Notes: generated from the sequence alone by a model not told the origin. A DNA stretch of 64,000 bases from Pararhodobacter zhoushanensis (GCF_025949695.1 NZ_JAPDFL010000001.1:3289501-3353500), one strand, 5' to 3'. Positions 43,267 to 52,178 are shown, counted from the first letter of the stretch. Made by a program: numbers and translations.

Positions 43267-43883
43267 TGATCGCTTCTGTGCTTGGGGTGCTGGCCCTGTC
43301 CGCAGCGCTTTGGCTGGCGCTCGGGATCCGGCGCATCGGGGCGATCAGTCGCGGAAAGCCGATTGGCGCGCGGTCGGGGACGGCAGTATTGCTGATCGAC
43401 CTGCAATCGGTCTTTTGGGATCACGGCCCCTATCCCGAGGCCGCGACATCGGTCGCCGAGGCCGCCATTCTCGATGAAATCAGCGCAGCAAAGCGGAACG
43501 GCCTGCCGATTATCGCCATCCGTCAGGAATGGTCGATCCCGTCGACCAAGGTGATCGCAAGGCTGGCGATGAAGGGCCAGGCGGTGGAAGGCACCCCCGG
43601 CGTCGACCTGGCTGCGCCTTTTTCCGGGCTTGTTGACCACGTCCTTGTCAAGCGTGTGCAAGACGCGTTTGAAACCGGGGATCTGGACAGGCTGCTTGCA
43701 ACGCTGGGGGTTGGAACCCTGCGCATCGTCGGGCTGGACTTCAACTATTGCGTGCTGAAAACCGCCCTCGCGGCGCGCAACCGTGGGTACGCGGTAACGG
43801 TCGTGAAGCAAGGCACGCTGTCAGCGAAACCGACCGCGCAGGCTGAACAGCGCATGGCCACGGCGGGGTTGCACGTTCAATAG
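43263..43883 (+). CDS. Isochorismatase-like cysteine hydrolase with N-terminal membrane anchor
   Basis: The product has 206 residues. Residues 1-22 form a hydrophobic helix (SVLGVLALSAALWLALGI), unusual for this normally soluble family. The hydrolase domain keeps the triad Asp46 (VLLIDLQ), Lys130 (VLVKRVQDAF) and Cys163 (FNYCVLKTA). Family members hydrolyse amides or isochorismate; the substrate is unknown. The gene is coupled to the MarR gene, suggesting a substrate-induced detoxification unit. Confidence 0.82.
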   Translation: MMIASVLGVLALSAALWLALGIRRIGAISRGKPIGARSGTAVLLIDLQSVFWDHGPYPEAATSVAEAAILDEISAAKRNGLPIIAIRQEWSIPSTKVIARLAMKGQAVEGTPGVDLAAPFSGLVDHVLVKRVQDAFETGDLDRLLATLGVGTLRIVGLDFNYCVLKTALAARNRGYAVTVVKQGTLSAKPTAQAEQRMATAGLHVQ

Positions 43884-43981
43884 CCGCGAGTTCTGCGCAA
43901 CGAGCCGTCGCCCGACCGATGAGAACCGGTCGGGCGCTTGGCGTTGGGTTTCTTCCCGCGGGTAACCCCGGCACGCCGCTG

Positions 43982-45088
43982 TTAAGCGCGTGGGCGTTTG
44001 CGGTCGGGGTCATAGACGGGCATGCGGACCACGGTGCCAGAGGTCCCCGCGACGGAAACGACAGTGCCTTCGACAGCCTGAGCCTTGGCGATGCGGGCAA
44101 GCGCCAGCATCTTCCCCTCCAGAGCCGGTGAGGGAATGGCCATGCTGATCGTCCCGACAGATGCGCCATCGACCGTGATCTCTGCCCCGTCCAGACCTTG
44201 GCTGTCTGCCGGAAAGGCAAGGGACGCCAAGGTCAGGTTTGTGCTGTCCTTTGACGCAGCAAGCGCCGCTTTGCCCTGAAACTCGGGCTTGGTCAGATCG
44301 ACCGCCCATCCCATCCGGCATTCCCACGGGGTCGAGGTTTCGTCATATTCCAACCCGCCCATGATGAGCCCCGCTTCGATGCGGGCCATCATGAGACCCG
44401 CGCCCCCGACCGACCGCAAGCCGTGATTCTGGCCCGCCTTGGTCAGCGCGCGCCACAGGTCCGGCGTCTTGGATACGGGCAGGAGAAGCTCATAGCCAAG
44501 CTCACCGGTGAAGCCCAAGCGGCTGATCTGCATCGGAATTCCGGCGATGGCCACGCCATCGCGGAAATCATAATAGCGCAGCGCCGTGTTGGAGAGATCG
44601 TCACCGGTGAGCTCTTGCAGCAAGGCGCGCGACTTGGGCCCCTGCACCGAAATATGGGCATAGTCCGCGCCGCAATCGCGGACTTGGACACCCGGCCCGG
44701 CAGCAAGCGCAAGGTCGTCTGCCAGACGCGGGTTGGCCCCCATCACCATCACGCGGTCCGGGCCGTGGTAAAACACCGTGCAGTCGTCAACCATATGACC
44801 GTCAGGATCGACCACGACACCATACGCAACGCGCCCCGGTTTCAGCGCCGTTACGTCGCGCGAAAACACCCGGTTCACGCATTCCGCCGCCCCCGGTCCG
44901 GTCACATCAACCTTCAGCAGCATCGAGAACTCGATGACAGCCACGTGGTTGCGGATGGCGTCGCATTCGGCCGCCGGGTCGCCCCATGTGACGGGGATGG
45001 CAAAGCCGAAGACATCCATCCATTCCACCACGCCCTCGCCATAGAGCGGCGCGAGGGGGGTGGGTTTGAGCGTATCAGGAAAGCTCAT
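43982..45088 (-). CDS. GcvT-like tetrahydrofolate-dependent methyltransferase
   Basis: The product has 368 residues in the aminomethyltransferase fold. It keeps the catalytic-type Asp101 in GHMVDDCTVFY, and folate-domain features IEFSMLLKVDVTGPGA and WECRMGWAVDLTKPEF. It is not the glycine-cleavage T protein of a gcv operon, since no gcvH or gcvP is near, and it lacks the features I associate with DMSP demethylase DmdA. It starts one base after the stop of the TMADH-like gene, with GGAGGA upstream, so it most likely takes the C1 unit released by that enzyme onto tetrahydrofolate. Confidence 0.82.
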   Translation of the reverse strand: MSFPDTLKPTPLAPLYGEGVVEWMDVFGFAIPVTWGDPAAECDAIRNHVAVIEFSMLLKVDVTGPGAAECVNRVFSRDVTALKPGRVAYGVVVDPDGHMVDDCTVFYHGPDRVMVMGANPRLADDLALAAGPGVQVRDCGADYAHISVQGPKSRALLQELTGDDLSNTALRYYDFRDGVAIAGIPMQISRLGFTGELGYELLLPVSKTPDLWRALTKAGQNHGLRSVGGAGLMMARIEAGLIMGGLEYDETSTPWECRMGWAVDLTKPEFQGKAALAASKDSTNLTLASLAFPADSQGLDGAEITVDGASVGTISMAIPSPALEGKMLALARIAKAQAVEGTVVSVAGTSGTVVRMPVYDPDRKRPRA

Positions 45089-45089
45089 T

Positions 45090-47249
45090 TCAGCGTCCTC
45101 CGCCAAGACTGGCCGACAGGCTTTGCGCCCCCAGCCGGTAGTCGTCTTCGGTCGCGCCAATAAGGCGACGCTCGCGGATGAAGGGCTGGTGGGTGTCGGG
45201 ATCCTCGGTGTCAAACTCGCGGGCCAGTCGCGCCCCCGAGAACGTGGCCTGTGCAATCATCCCCGGTGTGTGGGCATCACCGATCAGATGGATCGAGTCG
45301 ATACCGGCCTCTTTCAGCCGCTCTGGCTGGGCCTGCAACTGATCGTAGATCGCGCATTCCGATTTGCGGTACGTGACCATCAGGACCGAGTCATAGGCGG
45401 TTTCCGTTTCCTCGGCGGTCCATTTGTTCACCGACGTCACCTTGCCGCCCTCGACCGAAAGCGCGAAGTGCAGCGGCACCAGTTTGACGCCCAGTTCCAT
45501 CAGCTTCATGTGCACCCGCTGCTCTTCCAAGGTGAAGCGCAGATAGGGGCCGACACTTTCATTATGGGTCAGATAGGTGACTTCATGGCCTTTCTGAGCA
45601 AGGTCGATCGCCACCGCTGAACCCATGTAATAGGCGTCATGGTCGATCACCACGACGCGCTTGCCCACGGGCTTGCCATCCCGGATATACTGGTCAGGCG
45701 TCACGATTTCGGGTCTGGACGCATCGGCGCCGACGATGTGGTCATGGATCGGCGCGCTGAGACCCTCGGTGTCCCAGCTGGAGCCGGTGGCAAAGATCAC
45801 ATGCTGCGCGCCATAGCTCAGAATGTCATCGATGCTGAGCTTGGTGTTCAGCTCGATGCCCACCCGGGTGTGCAGGCTGAGCTGGGTCTTGCGCCAGTCC
45901 ACCACCCGCTTCCATGTCCCGAAATCCGGCAGTTTGGTCACCCAGTTGAGATGCCCGCCCACCGCCGGTTGCGCATCGACAAGCTGCACGGTTTCATAGC
46001 CGCGCTTGCCCAGAACCATGGCGCATTCCAGCCCGGCCGGGCCAGCGCCGACCACCATGATCGCGGGTTCGGCGTTGCGGGTGGGCACGAAGATCTCGGG
46101 ATGCCAGCCGCGCCGGTATTCCTCGCCCGCCGTCGTGTTCTGGGTGCACCAGATCGGCGGACCACCCTTTTCCCAGCGGCTGACACAGACATTGCAGCCG
46201 ATGCATTCGCGGATGTCCTCGTAGCGGCCATCCCTGATCTTGTTGGGCAGGAAAGGGTCGGCAATCGAGGGTCGCGCCATCCCGATGATGTCGCATTGCC
46301 CCGAGTTGATCGCCTTGACCATCACATCGGGGTCGGTGAAGCGGCCCACGTTGATGACAGGCTTCTTCGAGACGCTTTTGGCGTGCCGGGTGTAGGGGGC
46401 TTCGTGGTTCGTGTCGAAAAAGCGCGAGGAACCGGCGTCTTCGCCCCAGTTCAGCGTGCCGATGTTGATGTCCCAATAGTCGACAAGATCATCCAGCAGC
46501 GCGACGAATTTCACGCCCTCGTCTTCAGCCCGCACACCCAGATCACCATAGCCAAAGGGCGCATCCAGCGTGTCGATCGGGAACCGGATGCCGATGGCGC
46601 AATCCTTGATCTCGTCGCGCATCATCTGCATCAGTTCAACGGTGAACCGCGCCCGGTTTTCAAAGCTGCCGCCATAGGCGTCGGTGCGTTTGTTGTTCCA
46701 TGGATAGAGGAAGTAGTTCGGCACGGTGGCCAGACCGCAGAACACGGTCAGCAGGTCAAAGCCGGCCTCGCGCGCCCGCAACGCGGCGTCGACGTGATCG
46801 CGCTGCATCTTGCGGATGTCGCGCAGGGACATTTCCCGCGCGCTGGACATGCCTTCCATCTCGTTCGGAATTTGCGAGGGTGCGCGGTTCGGCATGCGGG
46901 TTTCGGCGTTGAAGCAAAAGCTCGACCCGTGCGTCAGCTCAACGCCGGCAAGGCAGCCGTGACGATGGGCTTCTTCGGTCATCATCCGCAGGTTCTGGAT
47001 ATCGCCCTGATCAATCAGCTTGGACCCGACCCAGGGCATGGCGTCACTGTCCGGGGCAACCATGCAGACCTCGGTGAAGACGGCGGCAAAACCGCCCTGC
47101 GCCTTCATGCCCCGGTGCATGGCCTGAAAGCCGGGACGATCCGATCCGGCGCCGTTGCAATGGGGCACCTGCCAGAAGCGGTTGCGCAGGGTCTTCGGCC
47201 CGATCTGGATGGGTTCAAAAAGGATGTCATGTCTGGGATCACGAGTCAT
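45090..47249 (-). CDS. Trimethylamine-dehydrogenase-like FMN/Fe-S flavoprotein
   Basis: The product has 719 residues: an old-yellow-enzyme barrel (1-about 340), a 4Fe-4S site CIGCNVCVSRW...C (Cys349, 352, 355, 368) and two Rossmann domains (VVGAGPAGLECAM and VVVIDHDAYYMG). Cys31 in QVPHCNGAGSDRPG matches the cysteine that links 6-S-cysteinyl FMN in trimethylamine dehydrogenase. Of the pocket, Trp268, Asp271 and Trp359 are kept, but the positions of Tyr60, Tyr169 and His172 read Val61, Phe170 and Leu173. It should oxidise an N-methyl amine or amino acid, but probably not trimethylamine. It is in one transcription unit with the GcvT-like gene. Confidence 0.88.
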   Translation of the reverse strand: MTRDPRHDILFEPIQIGPKTLRNRFWQVPHCNGAGSDRPGFQAMHRGMKAQGGFAAVFTEVCMVAPDSDAMPWVGSKLIDQGDIQNLRMMTEEAHRHGCLAGVELTHGSSFCFNAETRMPNRAPSQIPNEMEGMSSAREMSLRDIRKMQRDHVDAALRAREAGFDLLTVFCGLATVPNYFLYPWNNKRTDAYGGSFENRARFTVELMQMMRDEIKDCAIGIRFPIDTLDAPFGYGDLGVRAEDEGVKFVALLDDLVDYWDINIGTLNWGEDAGSSRFFDTNHEAPYTRHAKSVSKKPVINVGRFTDPDVMVKAINSGQCDIIGMARPSIADPFLPNKIRDGRYEDIRECIGCNVCVSRWEKGGPPIWCTQNTTAGEEYRRGWHPEIFVPTRNAEPAIMVVGAGPAGLECAMVLGKRGYETVQLVDAQPAVGGHLNWVTKLPDFGTWKRVVDWRKTQLSLHTRVGIELNTKLSIDDILSYGAQHVIFATGSSWDTEGLSAPIHDHIVGADASRPEIVTPDQYIRDGKPVGKRVVVIDHDAYYMGSAVAIDLAQKGHEVTYLTHNESVGPYLRFTLEEQRVHMKLMELGVKLVPLHFALSVEGGKVTSVNKWTAEETETAYDSVLMVTYRKSECAIYDQLQAQPERLKEAGIDSIHLIGDAHTPGMIAQATFSGARLAREFDTEDPDTHQPFIRERRLIGATEDDYRLGAQSLSASLGGGR

Positions 47250-47332
47250 GTGAGTGCCTTTCGTGTTCAGGTTTCGTCAGGGAGAGGTGAAGGGGCACGG
47301 AACGGACGGTCCCGGCCCCTGTCTGGACGCCA

Positions 47333-48775
47333 TCAGTCGCGGTTGGCGCCCAATTTCGCGAAGTCCGCAGGTCTGGTCTGTGCCATCTTGCTGGCAACCA
47401 GATAGCCGATCAGGCCGAACAACGGCACAAGACCGGGAAGGATGTAAGACAATGGCGCGGTGGTGGCCGTTGCCGGTCCGAACCCGATCAGCGTGTAGGC
47501 CGCCATGCCCGCCATCATCAGCCCCGACACCACCGGAGCCAGAACCACTTTCCATGCGGGCTCTTGCCCGGGGTGTTTGCGAAAGTAAGCCACCACGGCA
47601 AAGGACGTGATCGCCAGCATCGTCAGCACCCCAAACACGCTGACCTGAGCGATCCAGGTGAACAGGTTCAACACCGGATCAAGCCCCAGTGCGGCAAAGA
47701 CCAGCACCACGATGACAGCCATGAGAGTTTGCACGACCGAGCCGACATGCGGGCTTTGGTGGCTGTCATGGGTGACCCCCATGAAGCCCGGAAGCAGCCC
47801 CTCACGCCCGGTGACATAGAAGTAGCGGGCGATGAAATTGTGCATCGCCTGAGCCGACGCGAATATCGACGTGACCAGCAGCACCCCCAGGATCATCGCA
47901 ACCGTGCCGCCCGCGTATTGCTCGGCAAGAGCGAACAGAAAGAACGTCGGATCCGGCAAGGCGGCAATGGTGGGAACCAGCGCCTCGACTCCGGTGCCGA
48001 CAACCATGCTCCATGTCGTGAAGGCGTAGAACAGCCCGATCAGCAAGATGGCACCGAAAGTGGCCTTGGGCACCGTCACCGTCGCGTCGCGCACCTCTTC
48101 GGTGTAGATCGCTGTCGCTTCAATTCCGATGAAAGACCCGAAGGTGAAAAGGATCGCCGCGACCGTGCCGCCCCCGGCAAAGATCAGCTGTGGATCAAGG
48201 ATGTTATAGGTCAGATCCCCTGCCCCGCCCTTGGCGAGGATCGAAAAGGCGACGATCAGGCCAATGACAACTTCCAGCGCCACCAGAAGCATCAGCACTT
48301 TTGCCGAAAGCTCGGCTTCCTTGTACCCTAGGATGCCGACCAGACCCGTGGCGATCAGGCTCCATGTCCACCAGGGCAGGTTCAGGCCGAACTGCCCGAA
48401 AACCCCGGTGGCGACCCCGCCCAAGAGCCCCAGCAGCCCGAACATCATGGCGTTATAGGCCAGCACCGCGATGAGGGCGACGGCACCGCCGGCCCGGCCC
48501 CCCAAGGCGCGCGCGCTGTAGGCGTAGAAGGCACCCGCGTTGCGGACACGGCGGGCCAGCGTGACAAAGCCGATGGCCCAGATCGCCATGATGATGGCCA
48601 TGATGACAAATGTGCCCGGAATGCCCGCGCCGTTGCCCAGCAGCATGGCTATGGGGATGGCTCCGGCAATCCCCGTCAGGGGGGCCGCCGCCGAGATCAC
48701 CATAAACACCAGCAGGCTGAGACCGATCGAGTTCTTCTTTAAGCTATGCACCTGAAGCGGTGTCGCTTGTTCCAT
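47333..48775 (-). CDS. APC family amino acid/amine permease
   Basis: The product has 480 residues and about twelve helices. The first helix carries the GxG-type substrate loop (ISAAAPLTGIAGAIPIAML), helix 3 has NAGAFYAYSARALGG, and FGSFIGIEATAIYTEEVRD is typical of APC transporters. It is the first gene of the block with the TMADH-like and GcvT-like genes, so its cargo is expected to be their substrate, a methylated amine or amino acid. Start 48775 has AGGGA upstream; the frame is open further but that part is not protein-like. Confidence 0.88.
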   Translation of the reverse strand: MEQATPLQVHSLKKNSIGLSLLVFMVISAAAPLTGIAGAIPIAMLLGNGAGIPGTFVIMAIIMAIWAIGFVTLARRVRNAGAFYAYSARALGGRAGGAVALIAVLAYNAMMFGLLGLLGGVATGVFGQFGLNLPWWTWSLIATGLVGILGYKEAELSAKVLMLLVALEVVIGLIVAFSILAKGGAGDLTYNILDPQLIFAGGGTVAAILFTFGSFIGIEATAIYTEEVRDATVTVPKATFGAILLIGLFYAFTTWSMVVGTGVEALVPTIAALPDPTFFLFALAEQYAGGTVAMILGVLLVTSIFASAQAMHNFIARYFYVTGREGLLPGFMGVTHDSHQSPHVGSVVQTLMAVIVVLVFAALGLDPVLNLFTWIAQVSVFGVLTMLAITSFAVVAYFRKHPGQEPAWKVVLAPVVSGLMMAGMAAYTLIGFGPATATTAPLSYILPGLVPLFGLIGYLVASKMAQTRPADFAKLGANRD

Positions 48776-49156
48776 AGTTGCGCATCCCTGTTCGCATCGT
48801 TCTAGTTTTTTTGCCCCCTTCCCCACGCCTTGAACAAAGGTCGGCCCTGACGAGCCAAGCGGGCTCGCCGTGACATCGGCGGATGTCTCGGTCGTCGGGA
48901 GAGAGGGTTTGATGTCGCAGTTACGCTCTGCGTTGCGGGCAGTTTTGCGAGGATCACCCCACAAGTCAAGTTTTTCTTGCGTTTCGGATTGCACAGTGCC
49001 GCTTTGACGGGCATGGTGACACATGCTGGCGCGAAAGCGCGCACAGGCCCTTGATAACTATTCGTAATCCCGAAACCCTCACGCGGCCTTCGGCCTGCGC
49101 AAAACGGTTTCCCCCGTGCGGTTTGTTATCTAGATTGCCGGTCAAAGGAATGTTTC
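48776..49156. other. Divergent regulatory region, permease block versus tetR
   Basis: These 381 bases have no gene. On the minus strand TTGACT (48964-48969) could be a -35 element for the permease operon. Closer to the TetR gene there are several short stems (GGCCTTCGGCC, GCGCGAAAGCGC) and GATAAC/GTTATC half-sites about 80 bases apart, but no single strong TetR palindrome was seen. Confidence 0.4.
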
Positions 49157-49780
49157 ATGAAGCCCGAAGACTTTCTGCTCGTCCAACCGCAACAAGACCG
49201 CGCCTTCGCCAAGTTTCACAAGATGGTTCAGGCAGCCAGTGAGATTCTGGCCGAAGACGGCTTTGGCGGGCTGACGTCTGACGCCATTGCCGCCCGCGCC
49301 GGGGTGAACATTTCCACCTTTTACAAATACTTCGCCAACCGCGACGCGGTTCTGGGGTATATGGCGGTGGCTTTCATCGAAGAGCAGACCGCCTCGCTTC
49401 AGCGGCTGATCGCCCGGATGCCGCCGGACGCCCCGCTTGAGCAGGTGATTCCCGCGATGATCGACACCGCCGTCGACGACTGGACCAGTAACCCCACATC
49501 GCGCGCGCTTCAGGGATGCTTCATTCTCGACCCGGTGCTCTATGCCGAATACAGCCAGAGCAGTCTGATCGTCGCCGCCGCCCTGCGGCCGTTCATCACC
49601 GTCTGGAATATCGCGGGTACCCATGACGATTGGGACCGCATGCATTCGGTATTCGGTGATTGCGCCATCGTGCTGTACGACCGCGCGGCCAAAGCAGAAC
49701 CGGCAGAACAGGCCGAGGTGGTCATTCAGCTGAAAAACCTCGCTGTGGCCTATTTCAAGACAGCGGTCGCAGCGCCGTAG
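49157..49780 (+). CDS. TetR family regulator of the permease/demethylase block
   Basis: The product has 207 residues with a TetR helix-turn-helix (MVQAASEILAEDGFGGLTSD then AIAARAGVNISTFYKYFANR) near residues 22-68 and a ligand domain of the TetR_C type (GCFILDPVLYAEYS). AAGGAA precedes ATG 49157. Divergent placement suggests control of the APC permease, TMADH-like and GcvT-like genes, presumably induced by the transported compound. Confidence 0.88.
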   Translation: MKPEDFLLVQPQQDRAFAKFHKMVQAASEILAEDGFGGLTSDAIAARAGVNISTFYKYFANRDAVLGYMAVAFIEEQTASLQRLIARMPPDAPLEQVIPAMIDTAVDDWTSNPTSRALQGCFILDPVLYAEYSQSSLIVAAALRPFITVWNIAGTHDDWDRMHSVFGDCAIVLYDRAAKAEPAEQAEVVIQLKNLAVAYFKTAVAAP

Positions 49781-49920
49781 GCACCCTGAACAAACGCCGT
49801 CGGTTGCGGGGCCTGGTCACAGGGGTGCAGCACGCATTGCCTTTGGAAAACGCTGGTTGCCGTGCCCGGATCTTGATGCGCGCGGTGGGCGTCTGATCAC
49901 AGACCGCAAAGGGCCGGGCT

Positions 49921-49946
49921 CCCGGCGGCGCGTGATCGCCGCCGGG
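49921..49946 (-). terminator. Hairpin after the MFS efflux gene
   Basis: A perfect 10-bp stem CCCGGCGGCG/CGCCGCCGGG with a 6-base loop lies just beyond the MFS stop at 49953 and also after the convergent TetR gene. There is no long T run, so its strength is uncertain. Confidence 0.55.
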
Positions 49947-49952
49947 ATGCGC

Positions 49953-51473
49953 TCAGAGCGGGCGTAAAGAGTTCGCGCGTGTGTTTGCCAGCAGGACGAA
50001 CACCAGCACCGTCAGCAGCCCCATCAGGACGGCAGCGCTCGTCAACAGCGCCGCATGGGTCGCCGAGAAAGCGGCCTTGCCGGCCGAGATCAGCGCCATC
50101 CCCTGCTCGGCACCAAGCTGCCGGGCAACGAGATAGAGATCGCCAATCGAGCTGGCGGCCTGATCGATCAGGATGTGCGGCGCGCCATCGGGCAGGACCA
50201 GATGGTGTTGGAAAACCACCGATATGAAGACGCCAAACAGCGTAATGCCCAGACCGCTGCCCAGTTCATAGCCTGTTGCCTCCAACGAGCCCGCCGCCCC
50301 GGCTTCATGGGCATCGGCAGCGCCCATGATCGCGATGGACGAGGCGGTCAGCCCGATGCTCAACGCAAGACCAAGGCCCGCCAGCAGCACGGGTACGATC
50401 ACCCCGGGATCGTGGAAATCCGTGACCGCAAGGCCCGCAAGCGTCCCCGCCGCGACCGCCAGCGACAGACAAGCCACCGATCTGAGACCGAAGCGGCCTG
50501 TCAGCCAACCGGCGACCGGCCCGCCCAATGCCGCCGCCGCCATGATCGGGATCATGAAGATCCCCGCCTGAAGCGGCGTCTTGTCCAGCACATATTGCAG
50601 CTCTTGTGCCAGGGTCAGTTCCACCCCGGCCAGCGACCCGCTTGCGACGATGGCCATGATGATCCCCGCCAGAATTGCCGGGCGTTTGAACAGCGCCAGA
50701 TTCAGCATCGGCGCGGCGCTGCGCAACTGCAGGCGGACAAACAGCCACAAAAGCCCCAGACCCGCGGTCAGCACCACGGCAACGACGCCCAGCGGTTGCT
50801 TGGCACCGAAGCCGGCCTTGATCGCGTAGACCGTCGCAATCATGCCGAGGATCAGCACCACCGCTTGCCCGATGGCCCAATGGCCGGGGGTGATGTGCTC
50901 GCGCCGGGGCAGCAGAAACCAGCAGGCGGGCAGGACGACCGCCATCACCGGGACGTTGATCAAAAAGACCGAGCCCCACCAGAAATGCCCCAACAGCGCG
51001 CCGCCGATCAGCGGGCCGACGGCGGCACCGGCGGCGCCGACCGTGCCCCAGAGTCCAAGGGCGATGCCACGCTCGGTCTCGTCCTCGAAGGTGCGGCGGA
51101 TGATGCCCAGCACGCAGGGCATGATCATCGCACCGCCCAGCGCCAGCATCATCCGCGCGGCGATCAGCAGCGGTGCATTCGGCGCAAAGGCCGCCAGCGC
51201 CGAGGCGAGGCCGAAAATGGTCAAGCCGGTCAGCAGGATGCGCCGGTTGCCCACGCGGTCGGCCAGCGTGCCCATCGGCACCAGAAGCCCGGCCATCAGC
51301 AAGGGATAGATGTCGATGATCCACAGCACCTGCGTGTTGGACGCCGCCAGTGCCTGCGTCAGCGTGGGAACCGCCACATGCAGGATCGTCATGTCCAGCA
51401 CCACCGGCAAGAACGCCAGCATGACCGCCAGCAGAACCAGCCAGCGTTTCGGGTCAGGTTGACGGGGTCGCAT
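49953..51473 (-). CDS. DHA2 family MFS drug efflux transporter (SmvA/QacA-like)
   Basis: The product has 506 residues and 14 predicted helices. DHA2 motifs: LDMTILHVAVPTLTQAL in helix 1 (membrane Asp), GTLADRVGNRRILLTGL (motif A) and GTVGAAGAAVGPLIGGALLG (motif C). This type exports quaternary ammonium and other cationic dyes or biocides by proton antiport. The divergent TetR gene across a palindrome is the same arrangement as smvA/smvR in enterobacteria. Confidence 0.9.
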   Translation of the reverse strand: MRPRQPDPKRWLVLLAVMLAFLPVVLDMTILHVAVPTLTQALAASNTQVLWIIDIYPLLMAGLLVPMGTLADRVGNRRILLTGLTIFGLASALAAFAPNAPLLIAARMMLALGGAMIMPCVLGIIRRTFEDETERGIALGLWGTVGAAGAAVGPLIGGALLGHFWWGSVFLINVPVMAVVLPACWFLLPRREHITPGHWAIGQAVVLILGMIATVYAIKAGFGAKQPLGVVAVVLTAGLGLLWLFVRLQLRSAAPMLNLALFKRPAILAGIIMAIVASGSLAGVELTLAQELQYVLDKTPLQAGIFMIPIMAAAALGGPVAGWLTGRFGLRSVACLSLAVAAGTLAGLAVTDFHDPGVIVPVLLAGLGLALSIGLTASSIAIMGAADAHEAGAAGSLEATGYELGSGLGITLFGVFISVVFQHHLVLPDGAPHILIDQAASSIGDLYLVARQLGAEQGMALISAGKAAFSATHAALLTSAAVLMGLLTVLVFVLLANTRANSLRPL

Positions 51474-51490
51474 GCTTCACCTCAAATGAC

Positions 51491-51531
51491 GTTGCAGGCG
51501 TCCATATAAATACGTACGTATGGATTGCAAC
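51491..51531. promoter_or_regulatory. Nested palindromic operator between MFS pump and tetR
   Basis: The centre is the perfect palindrome ATACGTACGTAT (51510-51521). Around it lie TCCATA (51501-51506) with TATGGA (51519-51524), and outer arms GTTGCA (51491-51496) with TGCAAC (51526-51531). The region lies 18 bases before the MFS start and 27 before the TetR start, so a bound repressor would shut both genes. Confidence 0.7.
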
Positions 51532-51557
51532 ATTGAAAATCGGGGAGAGGGCAACCC

Positions 51558-52094
51558 ATGGGCAGAAAGCCGACGATCAACCGTGAGGCATTGCTGGACG
51601 TTGCCCAGGAAATCGTGCGCACAGGCGGAGGGGCGGCGCTGACCATCGGGGCGCTGGCGCAGGCGGCGGGGATATCCAAGGGCGGGGTGCAATATTCCTT
51701 TGCCAGCAAGGATGATCTGATCCGCGGCCTGATCGACCGATGGACCAGCCAGTTCGATGCCCTGCTCGAAGGCGCGGCAGGCGACGCCCCCCTGCCCTTC
51801 GTGCGGCGCTACATCGCCGCCACACGGGCTTCGCAGCAGGCGATGAATGCCAAGATGGTGGGACTGCTGGTCAGCTATCTGGAAGACCCCGCCAACCTGC
51901 GCGAGACGCGCGACTGGTATCGCGGGATCTTCGACCGGCTTGGCGGCACGTCTGCTGACGCACAGGCCGCCCGCGTCGCCTTTCTTGCCGTCGAGGGGCT
52001 GTTCCTGATGCGTATCAACGGCATCGACGAAGACGGGCTATGGACCGACTTCCTTGACGATGTCGAGGCGGTGCTCGATCGGCTGAGCGTCTGA
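51558..52094 (+). CDS. TetR family repressor of the MFS pump (SmvR-like)
   Basis: The product has 178 residues. The DNA-binding domain (REALLDVAQEIVRTGGGAAL, IGALAQAAGISKGGVQYSFA) is a classical TetR helix-turn-helix; the ligand domain is short. GAGAGGG precedes ATG 51558. It is divergent from the DHA2 pump and probably represses it until a cationic drug binds. Confidence 0.88.
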   Translation: MGRKPTINREALLDVAQEIVRTGGGAALTIGALAQAAGISKGGVQYSFASKDDLIRGLIDRWTSQFDALLEGAAGDAPLPFVRRYIAATRASQQAMNAKMVGLLVSYLEDPANLRETRDWYRGIFDRLGGTSADAQAARVAFLAVEGLFLMRINGIDEDGLWTDFLDDVEAVLDRLSV

Positions 52095-52134
52095 GCACCC
52101 CCGACGGGTTCGATTGGGCCGATCAGACAGGCAC

Positions 52135-52153
52135 GGCGCGTTCAGAACGCGCC
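52135..52153 (+). terminator. Hairpin after tetR
   Basis: An 8-bp stem GGCGCGTT-CAG-AACGCGCC lies 41 bases after the TetR stop. It probably separates the TetR gene from the RND operon. Confidence 0.5.
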
Positions 52154-52178
52154 AACGCTGGTCGTCGGCAGCGGTCTT

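Noticed and set aside
43982..45088. Assignment as DMSP demethylase DmdA or as glycine-cleavage GcvT
   Set aside because: The sequence does not follow DmdA as I know it, and no gcvH or gcvP is nearby. A general THF-dependent methyltransferase linked to the TMADH-like enzyme fits better.
45639..47405. 588-codon plus-strand open frame opposite the TMADH-like gene
   Set aside because: The TMADH-like frame is strongly supported by family motifs; the opposite frame is a codon-bias shadow.
50055..51509. Long plus-strand open frame opposite the MFS gene
   Set aside because: Composition is Arg/Gln/His-rich as expected for an antisense frame; the minus-strand MFS protein has clear helices and motifs.
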